A DNA stretch of 64,000 bases from Oligoflexia bacterium (GCA_024229115.1 JAAEST010000053.1:62001-126000), one strand, 5' to 3'. Counted from the stretch's first letter, positions 42,279 to 51,892 are shown. The notes: generated by a model not told the origin, from the letters alone. Made by a program: numbers and translations.

Positions 42279-43419
42279 CTTCTTTCGATTGTTCAAAGTG
42301 AGTTAATCCACGTTTTTGAATCATCCCTCCCCCTAAACAAATATTTTGTCCTTCTTCTTCAAGGTAGAAAACAATAGATTGCCTAATTGTTATCGACTTT
42401 TGAGAGTCATCAAAAGCAACGTGGGCCACACCATTTTCTATCGATTGAATAGTACAAGCTTGATCTTGTTGACGATAACGAATCTTTGCACGGCACTTAA
42501 GAGGAAGACTTCTTGAGAAATCTTTTTCTACCCATTCAAGCTCATTGGCCCATAATTCATCAGCAAAGAGAGCTGGATGATTCTCACCACGCTCAACAAT
42601 CACCACGTTTCTTTCAATATCTTTATCGACTACAAACCATGGTTCACCTTGACCACCAAGCCCTAGGCCCTTTCTTTGCCCGATTGTGTAATATGCACTA
42701 CCTGTATGACGGCCAACAACTTCACCAGCAAGATTTTCAAAATTCCCATCTTTAAAATCAATATAATTTGAAAGAAAGTTTTTAAAATTTCTCTCGCCAA
42801 TAAAGCAGATACCGGTTGAGTCTTTCTTATTCTTTGTGGCCAGATCGTATTTTGTGGCAATCTCGCGTACTTCTGATTTTTGAAGATGCCCAATAGGAAA
42901 GAGTACCTTCTCTAAAATAGAATCTTTAATAGTATAGAGGAAGTACGTTTGATCTTTACCTGGATCATTGCCCTTAACTAAACGATTCTTTCCCTGTTGA
43001 ATGATATTTTGACAATAATGACCTGTGGCCAGGAAGTCAGCTCCTAGCTCCATGGCCTTATCAAAGAAAACCTTAAATTTGATCTCTCGATTACAAAGTA
43101 TGTCTGGGTTAGGCGTGAAGCCCGCTTTATATTCTTCGACAAAATGTTTGAAAACATTCTCACGATACTCTTCTACAAACTCAACACTGTAATAAGGAAT
43201 ATCAAGTTTCTCACAAACCTTAATCACATCTTGGTACTCTTTCGATGCATTACATACACCGTTCTCATCAAACTCTTCCCAATTTTTCATGAAAAGACCT
43301 ATGACATTACAACCTGCTTCTTTTAACAAAGCAGCACAAACGGAAGAATCAACTCCGCCACTCATACCAATAACTACTGTTTTTCCTGCAATTTCATCAG
43401 GATGAAACCATTTATTCAT
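42265..43419 (-). CDS. mnmA: tRNA-specific 2-thiouridylase
   Basis: A 384-residue MnmA with PP-loop GMSGGVDSSV, first catalytic Cys in NPDILCN, KDQTYFLY and second catalytic Cys in STGICFIG, all intact. It makes 2-thiouridine at U34 of Lys, Glu and Gln tRNAs. I chose ATG 43419; the in-frame TTG 43455 is an alternative but neither has a clear ribosome site. It is the last gene of an apparent operon with the M28 peptidase and a degenerate MnmA paralog. Confidence 0.96.
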   Translation of the reverse strand: MNKWFHPDEIAGKTVVIGMSGGVDSSVCAALLKEAGCNVIGLFMKNWEEFDENGVCNASKEYQDVIKVCEKLDIPYYSVEFVEEYRENVFKHFVEEYKAGFTPNPDILCNREIKFKVFFDKAMELGADFLATGHYCQNIIQQGKNRLVKGNDPGKDQTYFLYTIKDSILEKVLFPIGHLQKSEVREIATKYDLATKNKKDSTGICFIGERNFKNFLSNYIDFKDGNFENLAGEVVGRHTGSAYYTIGQRKGLGLGGQGEPWFVVDKDIERNVVIVERGENHPALFADELWANELEWVEKDFSRSLPLKCRAKIRYRQQDQACTIQSIENGVAHVAFDDSQKSITIRQSIVFYLEEEGQNICLGGGMIQKRGLTHFEQSKEATKA

Positions 43420-43455
43420 GGGAGAAGATGTAACAAAAAAGGGACCAATGGACAA

Positions 43456-44604
43456 CTAGAGAAAGTCGTATGCTAAAGAAATTACTGCCCCAGAAATATA
43501 TTGAAAAGATCCGTAAAAGGTTGAAAAGTTAAGCCTCTCAACAAAATCATTTTCCGAATGATAGCCCTTTTCATTAAAATCACTCTCCCAGTTTTGAGAG
43601 AATGTCAGGGCAGGTAGTCCGGCACTCCAAAAATTCACATGATCTGATTGATTGAAACCATTTGGCTCGATCTTAAAACTCACACTAAAAGTCATTCGCT
43701 TGCCTGTGCTTACCAATCTATTTGCAAGTTTAAGATCTTCTTGATGACCATTGACTCCAGCTTTACGAATATAGAGTTTCATATTCCCTTTCTTTTTTTC
43801 AAGATCATTGTCGACCGTATCATAACCTAGCATCAGAAGATTTATCATCCCTAAGAAGTTTTTCTTTTTAAAGTCTTCTCTATATCTTTCAATGAAGGCC
43901 TTAGAGCCGAGAAATCCAAATTCTTGAAAATCAAAGAAGACGACTCTGATTGTTTTCGGTGTTTTTATTTTTGATAAAATTTCAATGAGAGACAGAGCTG
44001 CAGCTACCCCAGTCCCATTATCATCAGCGCCGGGGAGATAAGATTTTGAAAGTATTTTAAAAGTCTTCTTATTATGTCCAACATTATCAAAATTCGCAGC
44101 AACAACAATAATATCATCAGGATTGAGATAACCTTTCTTCTCCCAAATAATATTCTTTCCTTTGATGCCTCGACGTTTATTTAATTCAAAGACCATCTGG
44201 TCAGTCAGTGATTTCCATTTAATATACTCTGGGTTTGTCTTTGGAATCTTACCTTCTACGAGGGTATTAAAATCATTACGGTAGAGGGCAATTGCACTAT
44301 CTATATCAGGCATAAAGTTATCGACATAAGTAATTCCCTTTTTTTCTGGGTCAAACTTATTAATTAACTCTAAAATTCTCTTCGACGCGTTCTCATGTCC
44401 AGGCGTCCCCACCATACGATTAGGTTTACAACACTTTAGAAAGTCTCTTAGGTTCTTTTTTAGTTTTGAAAGAGGATAACGATTTACAACCTGCTTGAGC
44501 GTCGTAATATTTTGAGGCGTCATTTCAGAGGGCCTAACTTGATAGGCACTAATTGAAAAAGTCGTAACAATAAATAAAGTAAGTAATTTAAAATTTAAAT
44601 TCAT
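43456..44604 (-). CDS. Exported M28-family zinc peptidase
   Basis: A 382-residue protein with a signal peptide (about 1-20) and the M28 pattern: GADDNGTGVAAALS (bridging metal Asp), an FDFQEFGFLGS catalytic/metal Glu segment and a late SDHVNFW His. Likely an aminopeptidase in the periplasm. I chose ATG 44604 for the clean signal peptide; it overlaps the end of the MnmA paralog by 17 bp, suggesting translational coupling. It sits between two MnmA-family genes, an unusual neighbour. Confidence 0.88.
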   Translation of the reverse strand: MNLNFKLLTLFIVTTFSISAYQVRPSEMTPQNITTLKQVVNRYPLSKLKKNLRDFLKCCKPNRMVGTPGHENASKRILELINKFDPEKKGITYVDNFMPDIDSAIALYRNDFNTLVEGKIPKTNPEYIKWKSLTDQMVFELNKRRGIKGKNIIWEKKGYLNPDDIIVVAANFDNVGHNKKTFKILSKSYLPGADDNGTGVAAALSLIEILSKIKTPKTIRVVFFDFQEFGFLGSKAFIERYREDFKKKNFLGMINLLMLGYDTVDNDLEKKKGNMKLYIRKAGVNGHQEDLKLANRLVSTGKRMTFSVSFKIEPNGFNQSDHVNFWSAGLPALTFSQNWESDFNEKGYHSENDFVERLNFSTFYGSFQYISGAVISLAYDFL

Positions 44605-45913
44605 AGATATCGATATTCTCTTCTGACTCATCGTCATCATCATACTTCTCAGGTTGAGACTTAATCGCTCCTTTAACTAAATTACCAGAAGTCATGACAT
44701 CTCCACCTCCAATAATTTTGCCTCCTAATCCAGAGCGATTAAAAAGTGTGACATATTGTCCTTTATGAAGAAGTCCTTCTTCAGATTTTGCAAGTTCAAT
44801 AAAAGCACTATTATTATTCTTCATATAGAATATTCCTTTGAGTTTCTTACCAAATTCCTCTGTCTGAATAAATACTTCTATCGGCTTCGTCAGATCAAAA
44901 GTTCCTGAATAAGAAACATTTTTTAAAGAAATATATTTGAAAAATAATTCATGATCATAAGAGAGATAAACAACACCTCCCCCATAATTGATCTTAGATA
45001 TGACAAGACTCTTATCAAGAAGAGTCCCTTGTTTTGTTTTAATTTCCTTTTCGCCAAGAAAGAATTTATGAATTCCCTCATGATCACCCATCATAGATTC
45101 ATTCTTATATTCAATCATAGGCCCTTCTTTCTTAAGACTGCCAGGCATTTGATCTTCAACAAATTCTACTATTTTAGGGTGCTTCATAATATCTTTGATT
45201 CCACTATACTTATCAATGACTTTTACGTTGATCATTTCCTTAATTTTTTCAACTTCCTGCTTTCTCATCTCAGCTAAAGGAAAAAGAATTTTTGAAAGCT
45301 GGTCTTGTTCAAGTTGGGAAAGTAAGTAACTCTGATCATTTTCTATATCATTGGCCACATAGAGATTGAACTCTCCATTATTAAGATTCTTAATCACCTT
45401 GGCGTAATGTCCGCTGGCCACCATATCAGCACCAAGCTTGTCCATTTTTTCAATGAGAGTTTCAAAAATTAATTTATTACAGTGTACTTTTGGACTAAAG
45501 AGTTGACCGCCAATTCTTGCACCAACTAAGGGATCTGTAATTTGAGCTTGATATTTCTTCGTGGCATCGACGGCATAGAAAGGAATATCGATGCTGTCAC
45601 AAATTTTCTTAACTTCTTCGACTTTACTTAGCTGATAAACACCTACAAATTCTGCTTTCTTTTTAACTTCCGCTTCTTCATTATTTTTCTTTTTAGAAGA
45701 ACTCTTATCTTTTGCTTCTTTGGCGGCTTGAGCTGCTTTCGCTGCCACATCATCTTGATCATCTTCTGATTCAGTACGGCCAAAAACAATTCCTATACCG
45801 ACCACATCATGACCTTGCTTTTTGAGAAGATAGGCGGCGATCGTACTATCGATTCTTCCAGTCATTCCCACTAGAATCTTCAATTTTTTATTTGTACTTT
45901 TTTGCTCGGCCAT
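44588..45913 (-). CDS. Degenerate MnmA-family paralog
   Basis: A 441-residue protein with the MnmA fold order (SGHYAKVI, NDQSYLLSQL, PLAEMRKQEV) but altered catalytic parts. The PP-loop reads GMTGRIDST instead of SGGVDSS. The first Cys is kept (VHCNKLIF). The second catalytic Cys region (STGIC in MnmA) is replaced by YSGIKDIMKHP with no Cys. A charged low-complexity insert (about residues 50-90) lies in the N-terminal domain. It is unlikely to thiolate tRNA in the normal way and may bind tRNA or partner with the true MnmA downstream (inference). Confidence 0.82.
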   Translation of the reverse strand: MAEQKSTNKKLKILVGMTGRIDSTIAAYLLKKQGHDVVGIGIVFGRTESEDDQDDVAAKAAQAAKEAKDKSSSKKKNNEEAEVKKKAEFVGVYQLSKVEEVKKICDSIDIPFYAVDATKKYQAQITDPLVGARIGGQLFSPKVHCNKLIFETLIEKMDKLGADMVASGHYAKVIKNLNNGEFNLYVANDIENDQSYLLSQLEQDQLSKILFPLAEMRKQEVEKIKEMINVKVIDKYSGIKDIMKHPKIVEFVEDQMPGSLKKEGPMIEYKNESMMGDHEGIHKFFLGEKEIKTKQGTLLDKSLVISKINYGGGVVYLSYDHELFFKYISLKNVSYSGTFDLTKPIEVFIQTEEFGKKLKGIFYMKNNNSAFIELAKSEEGLLHKGQYVTLFNRSGLGGKIIGGGDVMTSGNLVKGAIKSQPEKYDDDDESEENIDIYEFKF

Positions 45914-46034
45914 TACGAATTATCTCCTAAGTTATTATAACTCTTAGAATTCTTGGTGGGCAAATTTTGCCGACACTAATTCAGCCGATGTGAGTCTCCA
46001 GAATTAGATAAAATATCTATAACGAGGAGTTGTC

Positions 46035-46730
46035 ATGGTACAGGAAGTACAATCAATTAATCAGATTAATGAGAAAGATACATTTCTGTTTCCATTAGAA
46101 GAGAACTTCTCGAACTACAAAGACCGATCTCTCCTCAAAGATTTTATCCACTTCCTACATACGCAAGGAGTGAAAAGACCCCTTAAGTTTAGCTATATTG
46201 ATTCGGATGCCACTCTCCTGGAACAACTTACTCTAAGAGAGAATATTTATCTGGATTCAATTCCTTCTTCCCTCTCTGATACAAAGGAATTTCAGCTTAA
46301 TAACTTTCTTAAAAGAAGTGGGAATGGTCACCTGATTGACCTCTTTCAAAATATTACTCTCCTTGATGAGCTCCCTCATCAAGTTGATCAACAAACGAAG
46401 AAACTGGCTGCACTAACAAAGGGCTTACTTCGTCCTTCAAAGTTTCTTCTTCTTGAGTGCCCTGAGAAATATCTCAACAAGAAGAACCTTGAGATTTTTA
46501 CAAATGCCCTTCAATATCAAATTGTCACAACGGGTCAAATCGTCCTTATCGCTACTGACTACACTGAATATTGGGAGACCATGGCCAATAAGTTAGTTTC
46601 TAGAAATATGGAAAACCAATTTAAAATTGAGCGCGTGAAGGCCAAGACCCAAGAATACAAAGACTCTGAGCAAAGAGACCAAGATGGCCATCTTATCTTT
46701 GTAAATTTCGACAAAAAATCAATAGCTTAG
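46035..46730 (+). CDS. Degenerate ABC-ATPase-like protein
   Basis: A 231-residue cytosolic protein. From TLRENIYLDS onward it follows the second half of an ABC ATPase: a signature-like QQTKKLAALTKGLLRP, then FLLLECPEKYLN where Walker B LLLDEP is expected, and an IVLIATDYTEY strand in the H-loop area. Walker A is missing, and Walker B has lost the Asp. It cannot be a normal ATPase. The ribosome site is GAGGAG. It ends directly before the methyltransferase promoter. Confidence 0.65.
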   Translation: MVQEVQSINQINEKDTFLFPLEENFSNYKDRSLLKDFIHFLHTQGVKRPLKFSYIDSDATLLEQLTLRENIYLDSIPSSLSDTKEFQLNNFLKRSGNGHLIDLFQNITLLDELPHQVDQQTKKLAALTKGLLRPSKFLLLECPEKYLNKKNLEIFTNALQYQIVTTGQIVLIATDYTEYWETMANKLVSRNMENQFKIERVKAKTQEYKDSEQRDQDGHLIFVNFDKKSIA

Positions 46731-46733
46731 TTG

Positions 46734-46772
46734 TTGACAAGTAGCACCTCAAAACTTGATAATAATTATCAA
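46734..46772 (+). promoter_or_regulatory. Methyltransferase promoter overlapped by a Fur-like 7-1-7 palindrome
   Basis: -35 TTGACA (46734-46739) and -10 GATAAT (46758-46763), spacer 18. A perfect palindrome TTGATAAT-A-ATTATCAA (46756-46772) covers the -10 element. Its core matches the Fur/PerR-type 7-1-7 consensus TGATAATNATTATCA at every position. Confidence 0.7.
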
Positions 46773-46802
46773 CGAACACACACAACAACGACATTTAGAG
46801 AT

Positions 46803-47987
46803 ATGCCAAAAGAACAAATCAACTTGCCAAAAAAGTTAAATTTCATTGATGTATTTAGTGGAGCCGGTGGTCTTTCCTGTGGATTAGAATTAGCCGGACA
46901 TAAATGCTTACTGGGTGTAGACATGGATAAATATGCCATGGAATCCTTCGCCCTCAACCACAAACATGCCAAGACATATTGTGGTGACATCACTAAGTTA
47001 ACAAAACCAAATTTGGAAAAGTTAGTAGGCCATAAGCAAATTCATGCTGTTGTTGGTGGACCACCATGCCAAGGGTTTTCAACTGTTGGTACTGGTAATC
47101 CTGATGATAAGAGAAACTCTCTCTTTCTTCAGTTCGTAAGAATCGTTCGTATCACTCGTCCCTACTTTATCGTTTTAGAAAATGTGACAGGACTTGTGGC
47201 CAAGAAGAATGAGTCAACTCTTAAGAGTATCTTTAAAGAGTTTCATAAACTGGGATATAACTTAAATGTTAAGGTTCTTAGTTCACAACAATATGGTGTG
47301 CCTGAGAAAAGAAGAAGAACTATTATTCTTGGATCAAGAATAAATGAAGTTCCTGAGTTCCCTAAAGAAACTCATGATGTGATTATGGCCAAGACCTATC
47401 GCCCGCCGGTGACTGTTGGGCAGGCCTTTAGTAACCTTAAAACTAAAAAAGGTGAAATTCATAATCACTGTCTTGATACAGCTCAGTTAAAAAATAAATT
47501 AGATCTTAAAAGATTAAAGAGAATTCCTGAAGGTGCAGGGATTCGTTATGAAAGAGATGAGAAGAAATATCTTACTAAGTCACTTAGTCTAGGTGTTGAT
47601 TGGTCTAAAATACCAGAGAATCGTTTTAGACAATGTAAGTATCAAAGACTTGATACATCGAAGCCTGGACCTACGATTATGACTCACAGACATAGTTACT
47701 ATCATCCAACAGAGCATCGTTATCTTACTGCTAGAGAAGCGGCGGCGATTCAATCATTTCCAAATGACTTTATTTTTGCAGGACCAATTTCTGCTCAGTG
47801 GAGACAAATTGGTAATGCTGTCCCACCACTTCTAGGGAAGGCCTTAGGGAAATCACTTTCAAAGATGATTAAACAGGCGAAAGATAATGGAGTGGATACT
47901 AAATCTCGACGTAGGCCTGATCAACAAGTCATTCACTATGAGCGTGGGAAGGCCTTCGTTTATCGCCAAAAACAAACTAATCCATAA
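46803..47987 (+). CDS. DNA (cytosine-5) methyltransferase
   Basis: A 394-residue C5-methyltransferase with motif I DVFSGAGGLSCGLELAG, the catalytic GGPPCQGFS loop, LENV, the VPEKRRRTI motif and the final GNAVPPLLG. A full-length target-recognition domain lies between about 200 and 320. No restriction enzyme gene is adjacent, so it appears to be an orphan methylase. I chose ATG 46803 since the promoter lies at 46734-46763, ruling out the in-frame TTG 46731. The recognition site is unknown. GGCC is over-represented in this window and is a candidate worth testing. Confidence 0.94.
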   Translation: MPKEQINLPKKLNFIDVFSGAGGLSCGLELAGHKCLLGVDMDKYAMESFALNHKHAKTYCGDITKLTKPNLEKLVGHKQIHAVVGGPPCQGFSTVGTGNPDDKRNSLFLQFVRIVRITRPYFIVLENVTGLVAKKNESTLKSIFKEFHKLGYNLNVKVLSSQQYGVPEKRRRTIILGSRINEVPEFPKETHDVIMAKTYRPPVTVGQAFSNLKTKKGEIHNHCLDTAQLKNKLDLKRLKRIPEGAGIRYERDEKKYLTKSLSLGVDWSKIPENRFRQCKYQRLDTSKPGPTIMTHRHSYYHPTEHRYLTAREAAAIQSFPNDFIFAGPISAQWRQIGNAVPPLLGKALGKSLSKMIKQAKDNGVDTKSRRRPDQQVIHYERGKAFVYRQKQTNP

Positions 47988-48374
47988 GTTCTCTATTTTT
48001 CCCGCTCTAGAGCAGAAGATTTCAAATCACAAATGAAATATTTAAAAATTAAACTCCAGAAAAAAGAAAACCTCTGATAAACAGAGGTTAACTTTACTAT
48101 GCATAGAACTCTCCAGGAGAGGTCTCAATTCAATTATAACACAGAAATAGTAAAAGGACTAATTTGCTCAATGAAGAGCATCTCAACAGAGAGCGGGTTA
48201 TGGAGAACCTTTTACTATGCATGGAATTAGCTGTAATCATTCTTAGGTTAATTATTATTATCCTCAGAAGCTAATCCAGGGGAGGTGGGTAATGGCTCAC
48301 CTCTCTTTTATAATTTTCTTCCCGCTCCAGAGCGGAAGATTTCGGCGAATTTTAAATACGAAGTTTATCTAATC
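47988..48374. repeat. Gene-free region with paired repeats and hairpins
   Basis: 387 bp without an ORF. Repeat A: CCCGCTCTAGAGCAGAAGAT (48001-48020) and CCCGCTCCAGAGCGGAAGAT (48321-48340), 320 bp apart, each followed by TTC and each a near-perfect hairpin. Repeat B: TTTACTATGCATRGAA at 48093-48108 and 48211-48226. Other stems: AACCTCTG/CAGAGGTT (48069-48089), CTCTC-CAG-GAGAG (about 48110-48122). It may encode a small RNA or be a remnant of a repeat element. Nothing recognised. Confidence 0.6.
48282..48316 (+). terminator. Intrinsic terminator-like hairpin
   Basis: GAGGTG (48282-48287) pairs with CACCTC (48298-48303) and is followed by TCTTTTATAATTTT. It would stop rightward transcription from the methyltransferase or from a transcript within the repeat region. 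Confidence 0.55.
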
Positions 48375-50201
48375 TCAAAACTGGGCGTTATGGAGGTTGT
48401 GAAAGTACCCCTTCATCGCAAAAAGCTCCTCTTTATTTCCACGTTCAACTAATTGCCCATCATCAAAAACAAAGATCTGATCGTTGTATTCTACAGTGGC
48501 CAGACGGTGAGCAATCATCAGACAAGTACGCCCTTCCATAACTTTATCAACAGCTTCGTGAATAATTTTTTCATAAGCCGGATCGATATTGGCCGTGGCT
48601 TCATCGAGAATGAGAATTTTTGGATTATTGATAAGGATACGAGTTAGAGCAACAAGTTGCCTTTCCCCAACACTTAAATTCGAACCGCCTTCATAGATCT
48701 CCGTATCAAGAGTAAACCCATTACGAGACATTACTCTTGATAGTCCAGTATCTTCACAGCATCTCGCAATTGTCTCTCGATCGACATTATTCATCGGACA
48801 GAGGTTTTCGGACATCGAACCATGAAAGAGAACTGGGTCTTGAGCCACAAAGCCAATCATTGATCTAAGATACTCACGGTTAAACTTTCTTATATCAATT
48901 CCATCGATAAGAATCTCACCTTTTTGAAATTCATAGAGACGGGAAATTAGATTTACCGTAGTCGACTTACCACAACCAGTACGTCCAACCAGGCCAATCT
49001 TTTCACCAGTTTCTATTTTAAAGTTAAGACCTTTTAAAACCCAATCGTCGTCTTTTATATCTTCGTTATTGTTTCTTTGACCATAGGCCATCCAAACATC
49101 TTTAAACTCAATCTCTCCTTTCATTGTATGATTCTTTCCGGTGATCGTACCATTGTCTCCAAGAGAATATGATTCAACTTTATGATTTAAGAAAGAAACG
49201 ACTCTTTCCGCTGAAGTAAAGGCCTGCTGAACCACGTGAATTTCTCGTGCCAGAGTCATGACTGGGTTGAGAAACCTTTCACAGTAACGAATAAATGAAA
49301 CAAAGATCCCAACTCCCATAGCACCTGCTAAAACTTCTTTTCCACCAAACCAAACGAGGAGAATGATAGGAGCAGTACACATAAGGGATATCAGAGGACG
49401 AGACCATGCATAGAGAAAGTTAGCATCTAAATGACTACGCTCATAAGCATCAACTGATTTATTATACTCTTTCTTTGACCATGATTCGAGGCCAAAGGAT
49501 CTAATCACACTGAGGCCATTAATGAACTCACTTAGCTTACTATTTAGCGCAGAACCATTCTTACTCATACGACGATTCACATTTCTTACCATATTACGTG
49601 TTAAGTAAATAAAGAGAACCACTGGAGCAATTGAACCAACTAAGATGAGACCTAACCAAAAGTGAGTATAGAGCATGGCCGTAACTGCCATAATCGTCAA
49701 AAAGGTCGCACTGACGAGTCTCCCTAAAGTTGAGGTAAAGAACTGTTCAATTCCTTCCACGTCATGAGTCACTCTTGTGACAACTCTTCCTTGTGGTTGG
49801 GTATCAAAGAAGCTCACCGGTAATAGCTGTAAGTGCTCAAAGAGATCTTTTCGAATATCAAAAATGGAAAGTGATGAATAAAGAGAGAGTAATCTTCTCC
49901 CCCACCACATGGCCAAAAAGGAAATGAGAGAAACACCAACAATGGCGATTCCATAATTCATTGAGGCCTGACTATCACCTTTTAATAAACCGAGCTCCAC
50001 AAAGAATCCCATCAGTCTTGCGGATGCTAGTGAAAAGAATGAACTCGACATCATTAAGATAATAGCTAATAGAAATTTATAGCGGTATGGTTGCGCGTAC
50101 TTAAGAAGATAGATAAAACTCTTCATATCACTGAGAGCATTCTTCTTAAGATTGCTCTCATCTTGTTCATCTGCTTGTAAGAATGAATTACTCTGGCTCA
50201 T
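48375..50201 (-). CDS. ABC exporter half-transporter, MdlB-like
   Basis: A 608-residue protein with six TM helices then an ATPase domain: Walker A GRTGCGKST, signature LSVGERQLVAL, Walker B ILILDEAT with catalytic Glu intact. The LSVG signature with an intact Glu resembles the MdlB half of the MdlAB heterodimer. The GTG/ATG start overlaps the upstream half-transporter gene by 4 bp. The pair likely exports a peptide, lipid or drug; the substrate is unknown. Confidence 0.9.
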   Translation of the reverse strand: MSQSNSFLQADEQDESNLKKNALSDMKSFIYLLKYAQPYRYKFLLAIILMMSSSFFSLASARLMGFFVELGLLKGDSQASMNYGIAIVGVSLISFLAMWWGRRLLSLYSSLSIFDIRKDLFEHLQLLPVSFFDTQPQGRVVTRVTHDVEGIEQFFTSTLGRLVSATFLTIMAVTAMLYTHFWLGLILVGSIAPVVLFIYLTRNMVRNVNRRMSKNGSALNSKLSEFINGLSVIRSFGLESWSKKEYNKSVDAYERSHLDANFLYAWSRPLISLMCTAPIILLVWFGGKEVLAGAMGVGIFVSFIRYCERFLNPVMTLAREIHVVQQAFTSAERVVSFLNHKVESYSLGDNGTITGKNHTMKGEIEFKDVWMAYGQRNNNEDIKDDDWVLKGLNFKIETGEKIGLVGRTGCGKSTTVNLISRLYEFQKGEILIDGIDIRKFNREYLRSMIGFVAQDPVLFHGSMSENLCPMNNVDRETIARCCEDTGLSRVMSRNGFTLDTEIYEGGSNLSVGERQLVALTRILINNPKILILDEATANIDPAYEKIIHEAVDKVMEGRTCLMIAHRLATVEYNDQIFVFDDGQLVERGNKEELFAMKGYFHNLHNAQF

Positions 50202-51892
50202 TCTAACTCCAATATTTCATCACAGTACTTTAGTGTTGATTGACGGTGGGCCACCCAAACAATTGTCTTACCATCAAAGTGCTCATTTAAGTTTTGAAGA
50301 ATCTTTTCTTCGGAAACGGTATCGACAGCACTTAAACAATCATCCAGAAATAAAACATCTGGATCACGGGCAAGTGCTCTTGCTAGAGTTAATCTCTGCT
50401 TCTGTCCTCCGGAGAGATTAATTCCCCATTCTCCTAGTGGAGTATCTAATCCATCAGGAAAATCACGAACATCTTGATCGAGGCAGGCCATTTCTAGATA
50501 GTTCCAAATCTTTTCATCTGAAAGGTCTTGGTCGATCTTAATATTTTCACGAATACTGGCAGCAAAGAGAAAAGGTTTTTGTGGGACGTGACCAATCTTT
50601 CCTCTTAAGTCTTTATGGGCAAGATCAGAAAACTTACTTCCATGAAATAAAAGCTCTCCATCATGATCACGTCTAAGACCGCTAAGGATTTCCACCAGTG
50701 TCGACTTCCCACTTCCAATAGGCCCTAGGATTCCTAACCTCTTACCCCGTTCTAAACTCACAGAGATTTTCTTAAAGAGTGGTTCGTCACTGTCTTCAAA
50801 TTGGAAGGTAAGCTCCTCCCCTTTGAGAGTTATATCATCTTCTTCAGTTTCAAGACTTTCTTTAAGCTCAAGGACTTCATCTTGATCGTTGTCATAGACT
50901 TCGCAAAGTCTAGCAAGGCTGGTAATTCCCTTCCTCCAATCAGAAATAATAAAGCCTAATTCAAAGAGTGGGTCTTGAAGAAGGACCACTAAACCTTGCA
51001 TGGCCACAAAGTCACCGACGCTCATTTTTCCTTCGAGAACATAGTGAATTCCTAGTCCGAAGAGAACGAGTAAGGAAACAACTGTTGTAAATCCCATGAG
51101 AGGAATATAGAGAAGAGAGGTGTTCACTGCAGTTAGCCTCTTCTCACGATACATATCAGCTTCAGTATTGAGACGGCCTTTCCAGTACTCACCGGTTTGA
51201 GTAATTCTTTGTAGCCTAATTGTTGCCACAACCTGAGAGCAGAGATCATTGAACTTTCCTAAATATTCTTGGGCGTGGCGATAACGATCAATTTCTTTTT
51301 CACTTAAGAAACGAATTGCTGGTGGAAGAAAGAGTAGAACCGCTAAGGACCAAAGACTTAAGCTCACATTAATACTGAACATCGTGATCAAAGTGAAAAG
51401 TCCTAGAAACATAAAATCAGCTAAGGCCACCAATGAAAAGCCATAAACAAAGCGAGCCGAGTTTACATCAGAAGTACTAAGAGACATGAGAAGTCCCTTC
51501 GTGAAATTTTGCTCAACATCTTTCTTAGGAAACATACGAGCAGAATTCCAGATATCTCTTTTTAACTCAGCAGCGGCTTTATGAGTTTGACGACCTAGGG
51601 TTAATCTCCAACCCATACGACCAAACATTTGAATGATATAAGCTCCAACCATAACTGCGAAGAGAATAAAAAATTGTTTCTCTCTTGGATAAGTGTAGAA
51701 CTGATCAAGAGGAATGCTATTCTTTCCAGCGAAGAAATCAAGAATCCACCCCATGGTTCTAGTGGCGAGAACTTGCACAAAATCTGTGATCATCACGGTG
51801 ATGAAACCGAAGAGATAAACAGGCCAGTGCTTAACGATATAGTTAAACCAGAGTTTCTTTGCTTGACGGGTGGAATCGATGGGGTCAGTCAT
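50198..51892 (-). CDS. ABC exporter half-transporter, MdlA-like (degenerate site)
   Basis: A 564-residue partner with six TM helices, Walker A GPIGSGKST, signature LSGGQKQRLTLA, and Walker B VLFLDDCLSAVD in which the catalytic Glu is Asp. One degenerate site is the usual state of heterodimeric ABC exporters such as MdlAB and TM287/288. First gene of the pair (4-bp overlap). It is 54 bp downstream of the lipoate-ligase gene on the same strand. Confidence 0.9.
   Translation of the reverse strand: MTDPIDSTRQAKKLWFNYIVKHWPVYLFGFITVMITDFVQVLATRTMGWILDFFAGKNSIPLDQFYTYPREKQFFILFAVMVGAYIIQMFGRMGWRLTLGRQTHKAAAELKRDIWNSARMFPKKDVEQNFTKGLLMSLSTSDVNSARFVYGFSLVALADFMFLGLFTLITMFSINVSLSLWSLAVLLFLPPAIRFLSEKEIDRYRHAQEYLGKFNDLCSQVVATIRLQRITQTGEYWKGRLNTEADMYREKRLTAVNTSLLYIPLMGFTTVVSLLVLFGLGIHYVLEGKMSVGDFVAMQGLVVLLQDPLFELGFIISDWRKGITSLARLCEVYDNDQDEVLELKESLETEEDDITLKGEELTFQFEDSDEPLFKKISVSLERGKRLGILGPIGSGKSTLVEILSGLRRDHDGELLFHGSKFSDLAHKDLRGKIGHVPQKPFLFAASIRENIKIDQDLSDEKIWNYLEMACLDQDVRDFPDGLDTPLGEWGINLSGGQKQRLTLARALARDPDVLFLDDCLSAVDTVSEEKILQNLNEHFDGKTIVWVAHRQSTLKYCDEILELE

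Noticed and set aside
46731-46803. Longer methyltransferase start at TTG 46731
   Set aside because: This stretch holds the -35/-10 promoter and the palindrome, so the transcript starts downstream of it; ATG 46803 is used instead.
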